Positions 16,367 through 23,936 of a DNA stretch of 36,447 nt are shown here, piece by piece. The notes beneath the pieces were generated by a model that saw only the letters and a list, made by a program, of their open reading frames with translations, did not search any database and was not told the DNA's origin. Made by a program: the position numbers and the translations under genes. Source of the DNA: Candidatus Liptonbacteria bacterium (GTDB lineage Bacteria > Patescibacteriota > Minisyncoccia > UBA6257 > 2-01-FULL-56-20); assembly GCA_023244935.1 (NCBI GenBank), contig JAHFLJ010000008.1, positions 1-36,447 on the forward strand, read 5' to 3'. Position 1 is the first letter of the stretch. Every line of letters begins with the position of its first letter.

Positions 16367-17722
16367 TTACCCGCCCGAGATAGGCGAGGCTGGTTGGCCC
16401 TGGGCCTTTCTTAAAAATTCTCCAAGCTCCGAAATCTTAATTCGCTCCTGCTTGGCGGTATCCCTATCCCTAACCGTTACTGCATCGTCTTCCAAAGTAT
16501 CGAAGTCCACAGTTATGCAATATGGGGTCCCGATCTCGTCCTGCGAATAATATCTCTTTCCGACATTTCCTCGGTCATCCCAGGCGACCATAAAGTCTTT
16601 TTTGAGTTCTAAATAAATCTCTCTAGCCTTGGAAACCAATTCCGGCTTATTTTTAAGCAATGGGAACACCGCCGCTTTATATGGCGCAAGTTTAAACGGT
16701 AATTTCAAATAAACTCGTTTTTTATCACCCTCCCCTTCTTCATTATAGGCATTGCAAAGCACCGCCAAAAAACTCCTATCCACTCCCCAAGTCGGCTCAA
16801 TTACATGTGGAATAAATTTTTCGTTAGTCTCGGGGTCCTGATAATTTAAATCCTCACCGGACGCTTCCATGTGATTCTTTAAATCAAAATCGGTTCTATA
16901 TGCCAATCCATAAAGTTCTTTTGTCCCAAACGGAAATTCATATTCAAAATCAATGGTCCTTTTGGAATAATGTGCCAAATCTCCGGTCGGAACTTCGTAT
17001 TCGTGAACTTTATCCATATCCAAACCGATTTCTTTCATCCAAGAAATCATCTCATTCTTCCAATGCTCAAAAACCTCCTGCCACTCGCTGTCATTTTTTG
17101 GAGTTGCAATAAAATATTCTATTTCCATCTGCTCAAATTCTCGAGTTCGAAAAATAAAATTACCGGGAGTTATTTCATTCCTAAAAGCTTTACCAACCTG
17201 AGCTATCCCAAACGGCAACTTTTTTCTGGAAGTCATTAAAACATTTTTAAAATCCACAAACATCGCCTGGGCGGTTTCCGGTCGGAAATAGGCAAGATTT
17301 GCTTCTTCTTCTGCGGGTCCGATAAAAGTCTTCAACATCAGATTAAACTGCTTAGCTTCGCCGAATTCTTTTCCTCCGCAATTCGGACATTTTCCTTCCA
17401 ACTGATCGGCACGAAAACGCCCATGACATTTTTTACATTCTACAAGTGGGTCCGAAAAGGTATCCACATGTCCGGAAGCTTTCCAAACTTTCGGATTCAT
17501 AATCAACGCCGCGTCAATTCCAACCATGTCATCCCTCTGTTGCACGAATTTCTTCCACCAAAGGTCTTTAATGTTTTTCTTAAGTTCCGCCCCGACCGGA
17601 CCATAATCCCAAGAATTTGCCATACCGCCATAAATCTCCGAGCCGGGGAAAACAAAACCCCGTCTCTTCGCCAAAGATACTATCAGTTCCATCCCGTTAG
17701 AAGTCTCGTTAATTTTTTTCAT
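16367..17722 (-). CDS. glyS: Glycyl-tRNA synthetase, single-chain class II type
   Basis: Charges tRNA-Gly. Eukaryote/archaea/Gram-positive-type alpha-2 enzyme: [22 protein letters not shown] (13-34), [23 protein letters not shown], a zinc-ribbon insert CKKC...CPNC (about 96-117), motif 2 [25 protein letters not shown] (about 188-212), and motif 3 in the [10 protein letters not shown] segment; the anticodon-binding domain follows. 451 residues, about the usual bacterial length. A TAGAAT box lies 9 nt before the ATG. Followed immediately by murA. Confidence 0.96.
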   Translation of the reverse strand: MKKINETSNGMELIVSLAKRRGFVFPGSEIYGGMANSWDYGPVGAELKKNIKDLWWKKFVQQRDDMVGIDAALIMNPKVWKASGHVDTFSDPLVECKKCHGRFRADQLEGKCPNCGGKEFGEAKQFNLMLKTFIGPAEEEANLAYFRPETAQAMFVDFKNVLMTSRKKLPFGIAQVGKAFRNEITPGNFIFRTREFEQMEIEYFIATPKNDSEWQEVFEHWKNEMISWMKEIGLDMDKVHEYEVPTGDLAHYSKRTIDFEYEFPFGTKELYGLAYRTDFDLKNHMEASGEDLNYQDPETNEKFIPHVIEPTWGVDRSFLAVLCNAYNEEGEGDKKRVYLKLPFKLAPYKAAVFPLLKNKPELVSKAREIYLELKKDFMVAWDDRGNVGKRYYSQDEIGTPYCITVDFDTLEDDAVTVRDRDTAKQERIKISELGEFLRKAQGQPASPISGG

Positions 17723-17782
17723 ATTACTTTTATTCTATGGCTTGTTCTGACTTAGTCGACAAAATGTGGAATCATTTAAACT

Positions 17783-19504
17783 TCATTCCTGAACCCCTCG
17801 CGACGAAGCTTGTATCATAGTATCCCTTCTAAGGCTAGTGTCCACCATGTCTCCTCGAGACGTGAGCATTAGCCCCGTAAATAAATCTTTTGCCTCTGCG
17901 GTTGAAGATTCAACAAGCATCACATCTCTTCCCTCATCCAAAGTAGAAGGAGTATATTCCAGCTGAATAATGGCCTCTGCCGGATCACTGACAATTCCCC
18001 GACCGGCGGATAGATTACTCAATTTCCAAGTCACAATTCCGCTATTTTGATCGATAATCGGAGAACTATCGGTATTTGTTTTAATTTTGCCGGTGAACGA
18101 AACTCCGGGTTTAAGTTTCGCGCTAACCGTAATGTCGCTCATATCCACTCCGTATGAATACAATTTAAAATGAATCGTATATTGAGTTGGCTGATTAACC
18201 TTAGGCGGATACGGTCCGGCGTTTATAAATCCGGCATTCGGATCATAAAAAAGTCCGTAAGAATCATATTTAAGAATACCGGAAATCTTTGTGTCGGCTT
18301 GCGCAACCGAAACCGTTTTAACCGCAACCACATTCGATGGTACGGTTGGAGATTCCATCTGGATATTTAATTTTAAACTATAATTACGGTCACTCATTCT
18401 CTTTATATTAAAATCACTTTTTGTCGCTATCGAAAAATCCACGGCCCTCTCTTCGCCTGGAGCCAAAACCAACAACTCGGGGTTAGTCTGTTGAGTCCAT
18501 AAAATTGAATTGGAAATCGAGCTAAAAGAACCTCTGGTATCCATTCGCGAGAAATCAAACATCTCTCCGACAAGTCCGACATTTATTTTCAAATTTGCCA
18601 AGGCCACCTCGGAATTATTTTTATAATAAATTTTATATCTTAAACTATCCCCCGGTTTAGCTATATAGGAATTTGCATCGTTATCATTTACGGTAACCCT
18701 CAAAGTCAAAGGCGAAGAAGAAATACTCATCGTTGCCGACTGCTTGGTTATGGAAAAATCTTGCCCATCGTAATTCGAAAAAGAATCGATATTAAACTCC
18801 TGATTTGATAATTCCGCTCCGATAAGCGAGCCGGTTACTTTTATTTCGCCGGAAGAAAGAGCCGGAACCGATGACAAAATCAATTCCTGATTACTCTGCA
18901 TATCATCCCGCGAAATTTCCGAAACGGTAAATGCCGGCGGATAACTAAGCTTCAACTTCAAACCCCGGAACTCCATCGGCAAATTATTTTGATATTTAAA
19001 AACTGTTTCAAAATTTTCTCCGTTCGCGGCGCTTTTCGGCAAAGAAACATTAAGAGTTATGGACTCCGGCCCTATCCCGAGATCCGCCGAAGAATTTGAT
19101 TCAAACTGTGCGCCCTGCGCGCTTGCCAAAGAATAACTTATTTTGGCGGTAAGTTTTTTAAAACTCTGAGGACCATCGGTTGCAATTAAACTAATTTTCT
19201 CTTGGTTCACGCTTCCGGGACCGATATCTCCGATGGAATAATCATATCCTCGCTGGTCCACACTCCTTCCCGCGAAAACCAATCCATCCGGCAAAAAAAC
19301 CGAAAGCTTGGCATCTTTCAAGGCTTGGTCAGAAGTATTTGTGTATGAAATTGTCACCTCGAACGGCAAACCGACATAAATCTTTTCCGGCTTATTAAAT
19401 TCCAAAAGAACCCCAGGAGCCGAAGGCCTCGTAAAATAATAAACTCCGAAACCAACTCCGGATAAAACCGCAATCAATAAAAAGGCGATTAAAAAATTCT
19501 TCAT
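17783..19504 (-). CDS. Membrane-anchored protein with DUF11-like Ig repeats
   Basis: 573 residues. Residues 2-25 are one hydrophobic segment (NFLIAFLLIAVLSGVGFGVYYF), either anchor or uncleaved signal. Then come several beta-sandwich repeats with the spacing of DUF11/CARDB-type domains: PEKIYVGLPFEVTISYTNTSDQALKDAKLSVFLPDGLVF (about 38-77), a second near 152-250, SYIAKPGDSLRYKIYYKNNSEVALANLKINVGL (about 280-312) and PTQYTIHFKLYSYGVDMSDITVSAKLKPGVSF (about 437-468). Likely faces outward; function unknown. It lies between recO and glyS with 60 bases to glyS. A TTGCGC-17-TAGAAT promoter can be read upstream, leaving a 2-3 nt leader. Confidence 0.7.
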   Translation of the reverse strand: MKNFLIAFLLIAVLSGVGFGVYYFTRPSAPGVLLEFNKPEKIYVGLPFEVTISYTNTSDQALKDAKLSVFLPDGLVFAGRSVDQRGYDYSIGDIGPGSVNQEKISLIATDGPQSFKKLTAKISYSLASAQGAQFESNSSADLGIGPESITLNVSLPKSAANGENFETVFKYQNNLPMEFRGLKLKLSYPPAFTVSEISRDDMQSNQELILSSVPALSSGEIKVTGSLIGAELSNQEFNIDSFSNYDGQDFSITKQSATMSISSSPLTLRVTVNDNDANSYIAKPGDSLRYKIYYKNNSEVALANLKINVGLVGEMFDFSRMDTRGSFSSISNSILWTQQTNPELLVLAPGEERAVDFSIATKSDFNIKRMSDRNYSLKLNIQMESPTVPSNVVAVKTVSVAQADTKISGILKYDSYGLFYDPNAGFINAGPYPPKVNQPTQYTIHFKLYSYGVDMSDITVSAKLKPGVSFTGKIKTNTDSSPIIDQNSGIVTWKLSNLSAGRGIVSDPAEAIIQLEYTPSTLDEGRDVMLVESSTAEAKDLFTGLMLTSRGDMVDTSLRRDTMIQASSRGVQE

Positions 19505-19548
19505 TATCTATATATTCTACCCTCCTCCGCGAAGTGGCGCAAATTGCG

Positions 19549-19587
19549 TATTCGCAACCCCTGCCTGCCGGCAGGCAGGGAATACCA
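19549..19587. repeat. Dispersed palindrome, copy 1
   Basis: GTATT-CGCAAC-CCCTGCCTGCC|GGCAGGCAGGG-AATAC. The core 20-mer CCTGCCTGCCGGCAGGCAGG (19560-19579) is a perfect palindrome. The same structure recurs at 23802-23840 with outer arms GTACT/AGTAC, a compensatory change relative to GTATT/AATAC here. Confidence 0.75.
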
Positions 19588-19664
19588 TGTATTCATGATG
19601 CTTGGGTCCAATAAATTGATGTCCCCCTCCCACCTTAGAGGGGCGCTGTAACAAATTTATAAAA

Positions 19665-20153
19665 CTATACTATATAAATTTTGCTACCTCGAACCTTGGC
19701 GCCACAATCAGCGCAATAATACCCTAATGAATCCACTCCGAACATGCGAGGAGTCGAACTACACAGCTGACAAACCGCTCCTTTTGGATTCCAACCCAAG
19801 ACAGATAATAACTCCGTAGAACTTTCCTTATTATTTTTTAAAAAATTCCACACCTCTTCGTCGTGGTTGTGCTCGGCAAGCACATCGCAAACCAATTTCA
19901 AAAAACCGGGAGTAAAATCCAATTTCTCCTGTTTCAAAGCGTCCACCACCTGCAAGCTTCCCTTTTCAATCCAGCGCGCTTTGATTAAATTCCCGGGCTC
20001 CAAATGAGGCGAAAGTTTTGAAGTTATTTTCCTTCCGCTCTTAATCTTTGCGCTTTGTTTTCCAAAATCTTTTGCAAAAAAAACTACGCGCTCATCAAGT
20101 TCGCCCTGAAAATCTTTATGTAAAACTATCGCCTCCCCCACATATTCTCTCAT
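19665..20153 (-). CDS. recO: DNA repair protein RecO, short form
   Basis: Mediator that loads RecA with RecR. N-terminal OB fold: EYVGEAIVLHKDFQGELDERVVFFAKDFGKQSAKIKSGRK (3-42). The middle helical part is abbreviated, and a zinc finger CQLC...CADC (about 129-150) is kept. 162 residues against about 240 in most bacteria, consistent with a minimal genome. ATG at 20153; a TATAAT box ends seven bases upstream. Confidence 0.88.
   Translation of the reverse strand: MREYVGEAIVLHKDFQGELDERVVFFAKDFGKQSAKIKSGRKITSKLSPHLEPGNLIKARWIEKGSLQVVDALKQEKLDFTPGFLKLVCDVLAEHNHDEEVWNFLKNNKESSTELLSVLGWNPKGAVCQLCSSTPRMFGVDSLGYYCADCGAKVRGSKIYIV
20061..20066 (-). other. No separate feature beyond recO coding sequence
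   Basis: This short interval lies within recO and is listed only to state that no internal regulatory site was recognised in the gene. Confidence 0.1.
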
Positions 20154-20160
20154 TTAACTA

Positions 20161-20166
20161 ATTATA
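20161..20166 (-). promoter_or_regulatory. -10 element, leaderless arrangement, recO
   Basis: TATAAT followed by seven bases (TAGTTAA) and the ATG at 20153. Located immediately after the terminator of the upstream gene. Confidence 0.65.
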
Positions 20167-20170
20167 GCAC

Positions 20171-20198
20171 AAAAAAATGTCCCTGAAATCGGGACATT
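20171..20198 (-). terminator. Terminator of the 161-residue unknown gene
   Basis: Minus strand AATGTCCC, loop GATTTCA, GGGACATT, then a T-run. The stop codon of the gene overlaps the first arm. Confidence 0.8.
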
Positions 20199-20682
20199 AA
20201 CTATCAACACGTGATCCTTTGCAAAAAATCATATCTGGGACACTCGTTGCCAACTGTTCTTCTTCGGTAGTCCAGACCACCAGATACCCTCTTCTTATAT
20301 AAACCAATTCCTTATCCCAAAGATTGAAACAGTCCTTAACCGAAACGCTTAAAAGCATACTAATTGCGTTTCTTCTCTCACTATTGGCTTCACGAGAAGC
20401 CAACGCCCCTGCCGCTCCAATCGCATCACCAACCTCAACAGATTCCGCGTAAAGCTCATCGGACTCCTCGATCTCTTGAGTAAATTTTCTAAGCAAAAAA
20501 CAAAGAACCTTCAAATCCGGTGGAAGCTCTTTCACAGGATGTTCTCCTGCGCACTGAGCCCCAATCATATCTCCGTATCTATCGACATCTTCAAAATTCA
20601 CAACTTCTTCCGGATGCTGTCGCAAAAACTCATACAAAGTTCTAATCGTATCTCCCGGAGAAGGCGCAGAGCCCGAAGACAT
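20197..20682 (-). CDS. Unknown acidic soluble protein
   Basis: 161 residues, not recognised. Features: a Ser/Gly/Pro N-terminus (MSSGSAPSPGD), an acidic helical middle (EEIEESDELYAESVEVGDAIGAAGALASREANSERR), and a C-terminal strand-rich part (LVYIRRGYLVVWTTEEEQLATSVPDMIFCKG). No membrane segment or known motif. Start taken as the ATG at 20682 because AAAAGGAGGTGA, a full-length Shine-Dalgarno site, lies five bases upstream; the GTG six bases before is less likely. It is a single-gene unit with its own terminator, between recO and another small gene. Confidence 0.65.
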   Translation of the reverse strand: MSSGSAPSPGDTIRTLYEFLRQHPEEVVNFEDVDRYGDMIGAQCAGEHPVKELPPDLKVLCFLLRKFTQEIEESDELYAESVEVGDAIGAAGALASREANSERRNAISMLLSVSVKDCFNLWDKELVYIRRGYLVVWTTEEEQLATSVPDMIFCKGSRVDS

Positions 20683-20750
20683 AGTCACCTCCTTTTAAAA
20701 TCTACTAATTTAAATCTATACGATTCAGAAAAATATGCAAAGATAAAAAC

Positions 20751-20770
20751 ACCACTCGCTTCCGAGTGGT
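20751..20770 (-). terminator. Terminator of the 74-residue gene
   Basis: Perfect 8-bp stem ACCACTCG/CGAGTGGT with loop GAAG; the minus strand continues GTTTTTATC. Confidence 0.75.
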
Positions 20771-20783
20771 AATTCTGCAAGGT

Positions 20784-21008
20784 CTATGTTGGATTTCCGG
20801 ATAGCATATCGGCAATCAAGTTCAAAACAATTTTCTCGCAACCATTATCAATTAACGATTGCGGAGTTTTGTTCTCCAACATTTCTTGCGGAGTATTAAG
20901 CCAAATATCCACGCTTTGACGAGTAAAAACAGATTCCAGCAATTCAATCCCCAACCTTAAAGTTGGGTTATTCAGAAATTCTTCAACTCTGCCTCCGACA
21001 CTGTCCAT
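20784..21008 (-). CDS. Small protein resembling the MbcA/ParS/Xre antitoxin C-terminal domain
   Basis: 74 residues. FLNNPTLRLGIELLESVF followed by WLNTPQEMLENKTPQSLIDNGCEKIVLNLIADMLSG (about 36-71) has the pattern of the toxin-binding domain (formerly DUF2384): (W/F)L-x-TP-x(3)-L-x-x-KTP-x-x-L(I/L)-x(2)-G. The partner in such systems is a RES-domain toxin, and none is present here. It could be an orphan antitoxin or a domain reused for something else. ATG at 21008 with TAGGAGG five bases upstream, plus its own terminator, as with the neighbouring unknown gene. Confidence 0.5.
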   Translation of the reverse strand: MDSVGGRVEEFLNNPTLRLGIELLESVFTRQSVDIWLNTPQEMLENKTPQSLIDNGCEKIVLNLIADMLSGNPT

Positions 21009-21138
21009 GCATGCCTCCTATAAATCTACTATCTACAATCTAGCGGAAAATTTAATAAAAACAAAGCCCATCGCTCAGATTCACCCATAAAAACCGGAAA
21101 ACTCCTACTCAAATATTTTTTAATAAAATATACCTCCA

Positions 21139-21729
21139 CTACCTGCTCCTCCCAATATTTATAAACAAATCAGTAATCTTATCATTATATATTTTATATC
21201 CGATAGATGCTCTATTTTGTTGCGAACCGTCGGATTCAACCCCAATTACCAACTCATCAAAATACAATTTATTAGGAGTTGTTTTTATAAATCGGCGATT
21301 TGGATACTCTGTGGCCATATAATTCAAATATTCCTTTACCGCAAAATCACTTTGGTTAAAAGTAAATATGAGTCCTCTAATTTTTTCTAATTCCTTTTCA
21401 GCGCGACTTGCTGGGACATCACCGCAACACGGAGATTTTCCGTATATTTCGTCTGCGCCACAGCACGAAGATTCTTCGATTACTACATATACTTTGTCCG
21501 CAAAATATTTACTGGCACTGCTAAAATCTGATTTATTTACCGCCTCCTCGAACTCCACTAGATGCCCGTCACTAACTACGTCTTGCATCGAAAACGGTTG
21601 AGATACGATTGGACCGGATTTTTTAACAAACTCAAAATATCCGACTACGCCAACCAGTATAATGACTACTGCTATCAAGACAAAGTTTAAAAATCCTTTT
21701 TGTTTCATATTATGAATTAATTTAACCAT
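21139..21729 (-). CDS. Membrane-anchored protein with a Cys-Cys motif, unknown function
   Basis: 196 residues. Residues about 12-32 are one membrane helix (GFLNFVLIAVVIILVGVVGYFEFV), probably an N-terminal anchor with the rest outside. The soluble part (about 45-196) contains an SSCCGADEIYGKSPCCGD segment with two CC pairs about 12 residues apart, which could form disulfides or bind metal. It ends in strands (KLYFDELVIGVESDGSQQNRASIGYKIYNDKITDLFINI). Similar anchored proteins are common in CPR genomes without known function. Start at 21729 is preferred because TATATT lies seven bases upstream; an internal ATG at 21708 is the alternative. Confidence 0.6.
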   Translation of the reverse strand: MVKLIHNMKQKGFLNFVLIAVVIILVGVVGYFEFVKKSGPIVSQPFSMQDVVSDGHLVEFEEAVNKSDFSSASKYFADKVYVVIEESSCCGADEIYGKSPCCGDVPASRAEKELEKIRGLIFTFNQSDFAVKEYLNYMATEYPNRRFIKTTPNKLYFDELVIGVESDGSQQNRASIGYKIYNDKITDLFINIGRSR

Positions 21730-21779
21730 ATAATTAAATATACATTAATCACCGAATGAAATAAAATGCGCCTGATTTT

Positions 21780-21881
21780 TACGCGAGAGGTCGCGTCCCC
21801 TCCCTCCCGACCCCACCTCCTGTTCGAATCCACCCATGCGCGAAATAAAATAACCCGTCGCAAGGATGGATTATTTTATTT
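21780..21881 (-). repeat. tRNA-Tyr trailer hairpin and partial structured-repeat fragment
   Basis: Immediately after the tRNA-Tyr CCA, AAATAAAATAA (21871-21881 on the minus strand) pairs with TTATTTTATTT (21843-21853), an 11-bp hairpin that may end transcription. Further on, the minus strand has GGATTCGAAC, a T-loop-like string, then GGAGGTGGGGTCGGGAGGG, which resembles the start of the dispersed two-stem repeat, here truncated. Confidence 0.5.
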
Positions 21882-21968
21882 TGGTGCGCAGGGAAGGATT
21901 CGAACCTTCGTAGCCGTATAGGCGGGAGATTTACAGTCTCCTTCATTTGACCACTCTGACACCTGCGC
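21882..21968 (-). tRNA. tRNA-Tyr (GTA)
   Basis: Class II tRNA of 87 nt with encoded CCA. The acceptor stem GCGCAGG/CCTGCGC is perfect, the anticodon loop contains CTGTAAA with anticodon GTA, there is a long variable arm, and the T arm is GAAGG-TTCGAAT-CCTTC. Downstream of the rpsB-tsf group on the same strand. Confidence 0.97.
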
Positions 21969-22029
21969 AATATTAATTCGAACTTATCTATACTAATACG
22001 TTTTAACTAAAAATTAAAGCCCGATTGCC

Positions 22030-22368
22030 CTACCTGGAAAGCAAATCGGTTTCGTCTTTTCCGTCTTCGGACATCTCCTTAAAATCCTGCGCTGGCTTTT
22101 CACCCACAGTTTTAGAAAATCGTTTAATCTCGCTGTTCACAAAATTATCCAATCTCATAATAAAAACTTTTAATCTCCTAAAAAATTTAAACATCGTGCT
22201 TCCTAAAATCGCATCAATTTTTTCAGGGATTTCCGAAGCCGCTAATTTATCCAAAATCCCCCCCTTCTTAACTTGATCTTCTTCTACGCGGGGCATTGCC
22301 CTGATTGTCAACAAAATAAGCCCGGCGAGGGAAAGGAAAAATATATTTGTTAATATAAAAGCGAACAT
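22030..22368 (-). CDS. Small single-pass membrane protein, unknown
   Basis: 112 residues. A hydrophobic N-terminal helix (2-22, FAFILTNIFFLSLAGLILLTI) is followed by a charged cytoplasmic-type region with amphipathic helices (FKFFRRLKVFIMRLDNFVNSEIKRF, about 60-84) and an acidic tail (DFKEMSEDGKDETDLLSR). No recognised domain. It follows tsf by 32 bases on the same strand, so it is probably co-transcribed; tRNA-Tyr is next. Confidence 0.65.
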   Translation of the reverse strand: MFAFILTNIFFLSLAGLILLTIRAMPRVEEDQVKKGGILDKLAASEIPEKIDAILGSTMFKFFRRLKVFIMRLDNFVNSEIKRFSKTVGEKPAQDFKEMSEDGKDETDLLSR

Positions 22369-22400
22369 TTTTACCTTTTTAGTTTACCACAAAACCCAAT

Positions 22401-22841
22401 CTAGATAGAAATTCTACTGAAAGTTCGAATCTTTACGTTTTCACCAACTTTAGCGATAACCGAATTTACCAAATCTTGGACAGTTTTCTTGTCATCTTTA
22501 ATATACGGCTGAGCCAAAAGTTCCTCCAAATTTTCCGGAGCCATAGCGGCAATCTGCATCGCTACTTCGCGAACCATCTCTTTGAATGGCTCGGAATGAA
22601 CCACAAAGTCGGTCTCCGCGCGCGCGTCCACTAGAACTCCGATTCTTTCATTATGCACATAAGAATAAATCATTCCCGCTCCGGCCTCTCGGTCAGCGCG
22701 CTTCTCCACCTTGGCAACACCCTTTTCGTGAATAATCTGCTTAGCGGCTTCGAAGTCTCCCTTCGCATCTTCCAACGCGCGTTTGCAATCCATTACTCCG
22801 GCGCCGGTAGCTTCACGTAACTTAAGAATATTGTCGTTCAT
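22401..22841 (-). CDS. tsf: Elongation factor Ts, short form
   Basis: Nucleotide exchange factor for EF-Tu. The N-terminal module is clear: LREATGAGVMDCKRALEDAKGDFEAAKQIIHEKG (7-40). It then has only one core subdomain (EAGAGMIYSYVHNERIGVLVDARAETDFVVHSEPF...). 146 residues, about half the E. coli length, as in other minimal or Thermus-type EF-Ts. 14 bases after rpsB, the universal rpsB-tsf pair. No Shine-Dalgarno sequence. Confidence 0.95.
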   Translation of the reverse strand: MNDNILKLREATGAGVMDCKRALEDAKGDFEAAKQIIHEKGVAKVEKRADREAGAGMIYSYVHNERIGVLVDARAETDFVVHSEPFKEMVREVAMQIAAMAPENLEELLAQPYIKDDKKTVQDLVNSVIAKVGENVKIRTFSRISI

Positions 22842-22855
22842 GTTTGTTTTTTAGT

Positions 22856-23599
22856 TTAGTTTGATTTTAAAGTTTCAAGAGTAGCCGCTCTCTGCCCTTC
22901 CTTTATCGTAGCCTTAATTTTTTCTGCGAACCAATTAATGCTTGAGCGAGATTTTGTATTCCCGGGAACCAAGTAATCTATTTCATCCGGATTCACGTCA
23001 CTATTCGTATATGCGATAACCGGGATAGAAAGTCTCTTTGCTTCGTTCATTGCCGCTTTATGAAGTATCGGATCAATCAGCACCACTACATCCGGCTTAC
23101 CTGCCATATTCTCAATTCCGCTAAATAATTCTTCCAACTTCACCATTTCTTTTTTCAGTCCAAGCTGTTCTTTCTTCGTGTATTTTTCCACTGCACCGCT
23201 CGCAAAGTCACTTCTTAATTTCTTCAAATATTCAACGCGCTTGGAAATAACTTTGAAGTTTGTAAGAGTTCCTCCAAGCCATCGCACTGTTACTGCCGGA
23301 ACGTTCAACTCTTTCGAAATATCTTCCAAAAGCTGTTGTGCCGGTGGCTGAGTTCCGATTAAAAGAACTGAACCCTTTGCCGTAACCTTAGCTTTCAAAA
23401 ATTCCAAAGCGTCTCCCATCTTTTCCAAGGTCTTGCCGAGGTGAAATATCTCTACTCCATTTCTGGTGCTCAAGATGTAAGGTCTCATTCTCGGATGAGT
23501 CTTGGTTCTGGTGCGACCGCAAAAAACACCGGCGTCAACCATTTCTTTTAACTCCGGATCACTTTCCAACTCATTCAATTGTACTATTTCGTCTGCCAT
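22856..23599 (-). CDS. rpsB: 30S ribosomal protein S2
   Basis: Small-subunit protein bridging S1 and the body. DAGVFCGRTRTKTHPRMRPYI (about 22-42, usually HFGHQTRRWNPKMxPYI), the IDLxKT-like segment, VLLIGTQPPAQQLLEDIS, RWLGGTLTNF and DVVVLIDPILHKAAMNEAKRLSIPVIAYTNSDVNPDEIDYLVPGN are diagnostic. 247 residues. Lies behind a consensus promoter and a structured leader. Confidence 0.96.
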   Translation of the reverse strand: MADEIVQLNELESDPELKEMVDAGVFCGRTRTKTHPRMRPYILSTRNGVEIFHLGKTLEKMGDALEFLKAKVTAKGSVLLIGTQPPAQQLLEDISKELNVPAVTVRWLGGTLTNFKVISKRVEYLKKLRSDFASGAVEKYTKKEQLGLKKEMVKLEELFSGIENMAGKPDVVVLIDPILHKAAMNEAKRLSIPVIAYTNSDVNPDEIDYLVPGNTKSRSSINWFAEKIKATIKEGQRAATLETLKSN

Positions 23600-23684
23600 A
23601 TTTGTTTTGATTTATGATTTTTTCTGCTATGCCGGAATTATGGGCCTTTCGACTGACCCCAACGGCTCGAGCATCGTAGGGAAA
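23600..23684 (-). promoter_or_regulatory. Structured leader of rpsB, candidate autoregulatory element
   Basis: About 78 nt between the predicted transcript start and the ATG. On the minus strand TGCT-CGA-GCCG pairs with CGGC-AT-AGCA, enclosing a GGG...CCC hairpin with GTCAGTCGAAAG in its loop. Leaders controlled by S2 are known before rpsB in other bacteria; whether this one matches any of them was not checked. Confidence 0.45.
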
Positions 23685-23713
23685 AGTATAGATTAAATAA
23701 GGCCTTATGTCAA
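23685..23713 (-). promoter_or_regulatory. Promoter of rpsB-tsf
   Basis: Minus strand TTGACA (23708-23713), 17-base spacer, TATACT (23685-23690). Confidence 0.85.
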
Positions 23714-23719
23714 AACCGC

Positions 23720-23788
23720 GTAGTGAATCTGACACTTACGTTTTCTCAAAGAGAAAATGCTTAAATTCCATTGTGCCAGATCTACTAC
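23720..23788 (-). terminator. Long hairpin upstream of the rpsB promoter
   Basis: GTAGTGAATCTGACAC (23720-23735) and GTGCCAGATCTACTAC (23773-23788) pair over about 15 of 16 positions including wobbles, with an apical hairpin TTTTCTC AAA GAGAAAA inside. It ends just before the rpsB -35 and may insulate rpsB from mnmA transcription. No clear U-tract. Confidence 0.45.
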
Positions 23789-23801
23789 AGGGTCAAAATT
23801 G

Positions 23802-23840
23802 AGTACTCGCAACCCCTGCCTGCCGGCAGGCAGGGAGTAC
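23802..23840. repeat. Dispersed palindrome, copy 2
   Basis: Same structure as at 19549-19587 with the identical 20-mer core (23815-23834) and CGCAAC bulge, but outer arms GTACT/AGTAC, which keep pairing despite the base change. Confidence 0.75.
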
Positions 23841-23846
23841 TATCGA

Positions 23847-23874
23847 AATTCTCAAATTCTTGAGAATTTGAGAA
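23847..23874. repeat. ATTCTTGAGAAT-core palindrome, intergenic copy
   Basis: A 28-base near-perfect palindrome, ATTCTCAAATTC / GAATTTGAGAAT with TTGA at the centre. A second palindrome with the same core lies in mnmA at 24111-24140. Just beyond (about 23905-23938) are TTAGTTATAAGTTATC words like those inserted in mnmA. Confidence 0.65.
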
Positions 23875-23936
23875 TAAGGAAGCAATGAAGTTTGCCTTGG
23901 TATTGCGTTATTAGTTATAAGTTATCTGTCATTAGT

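Noticed and set aside
20061-20066. Placeholder entry within recO in the feature list
   Set aside because: It does not describe a real site and should be ignored; the recO -10 element is at 20161-20166.
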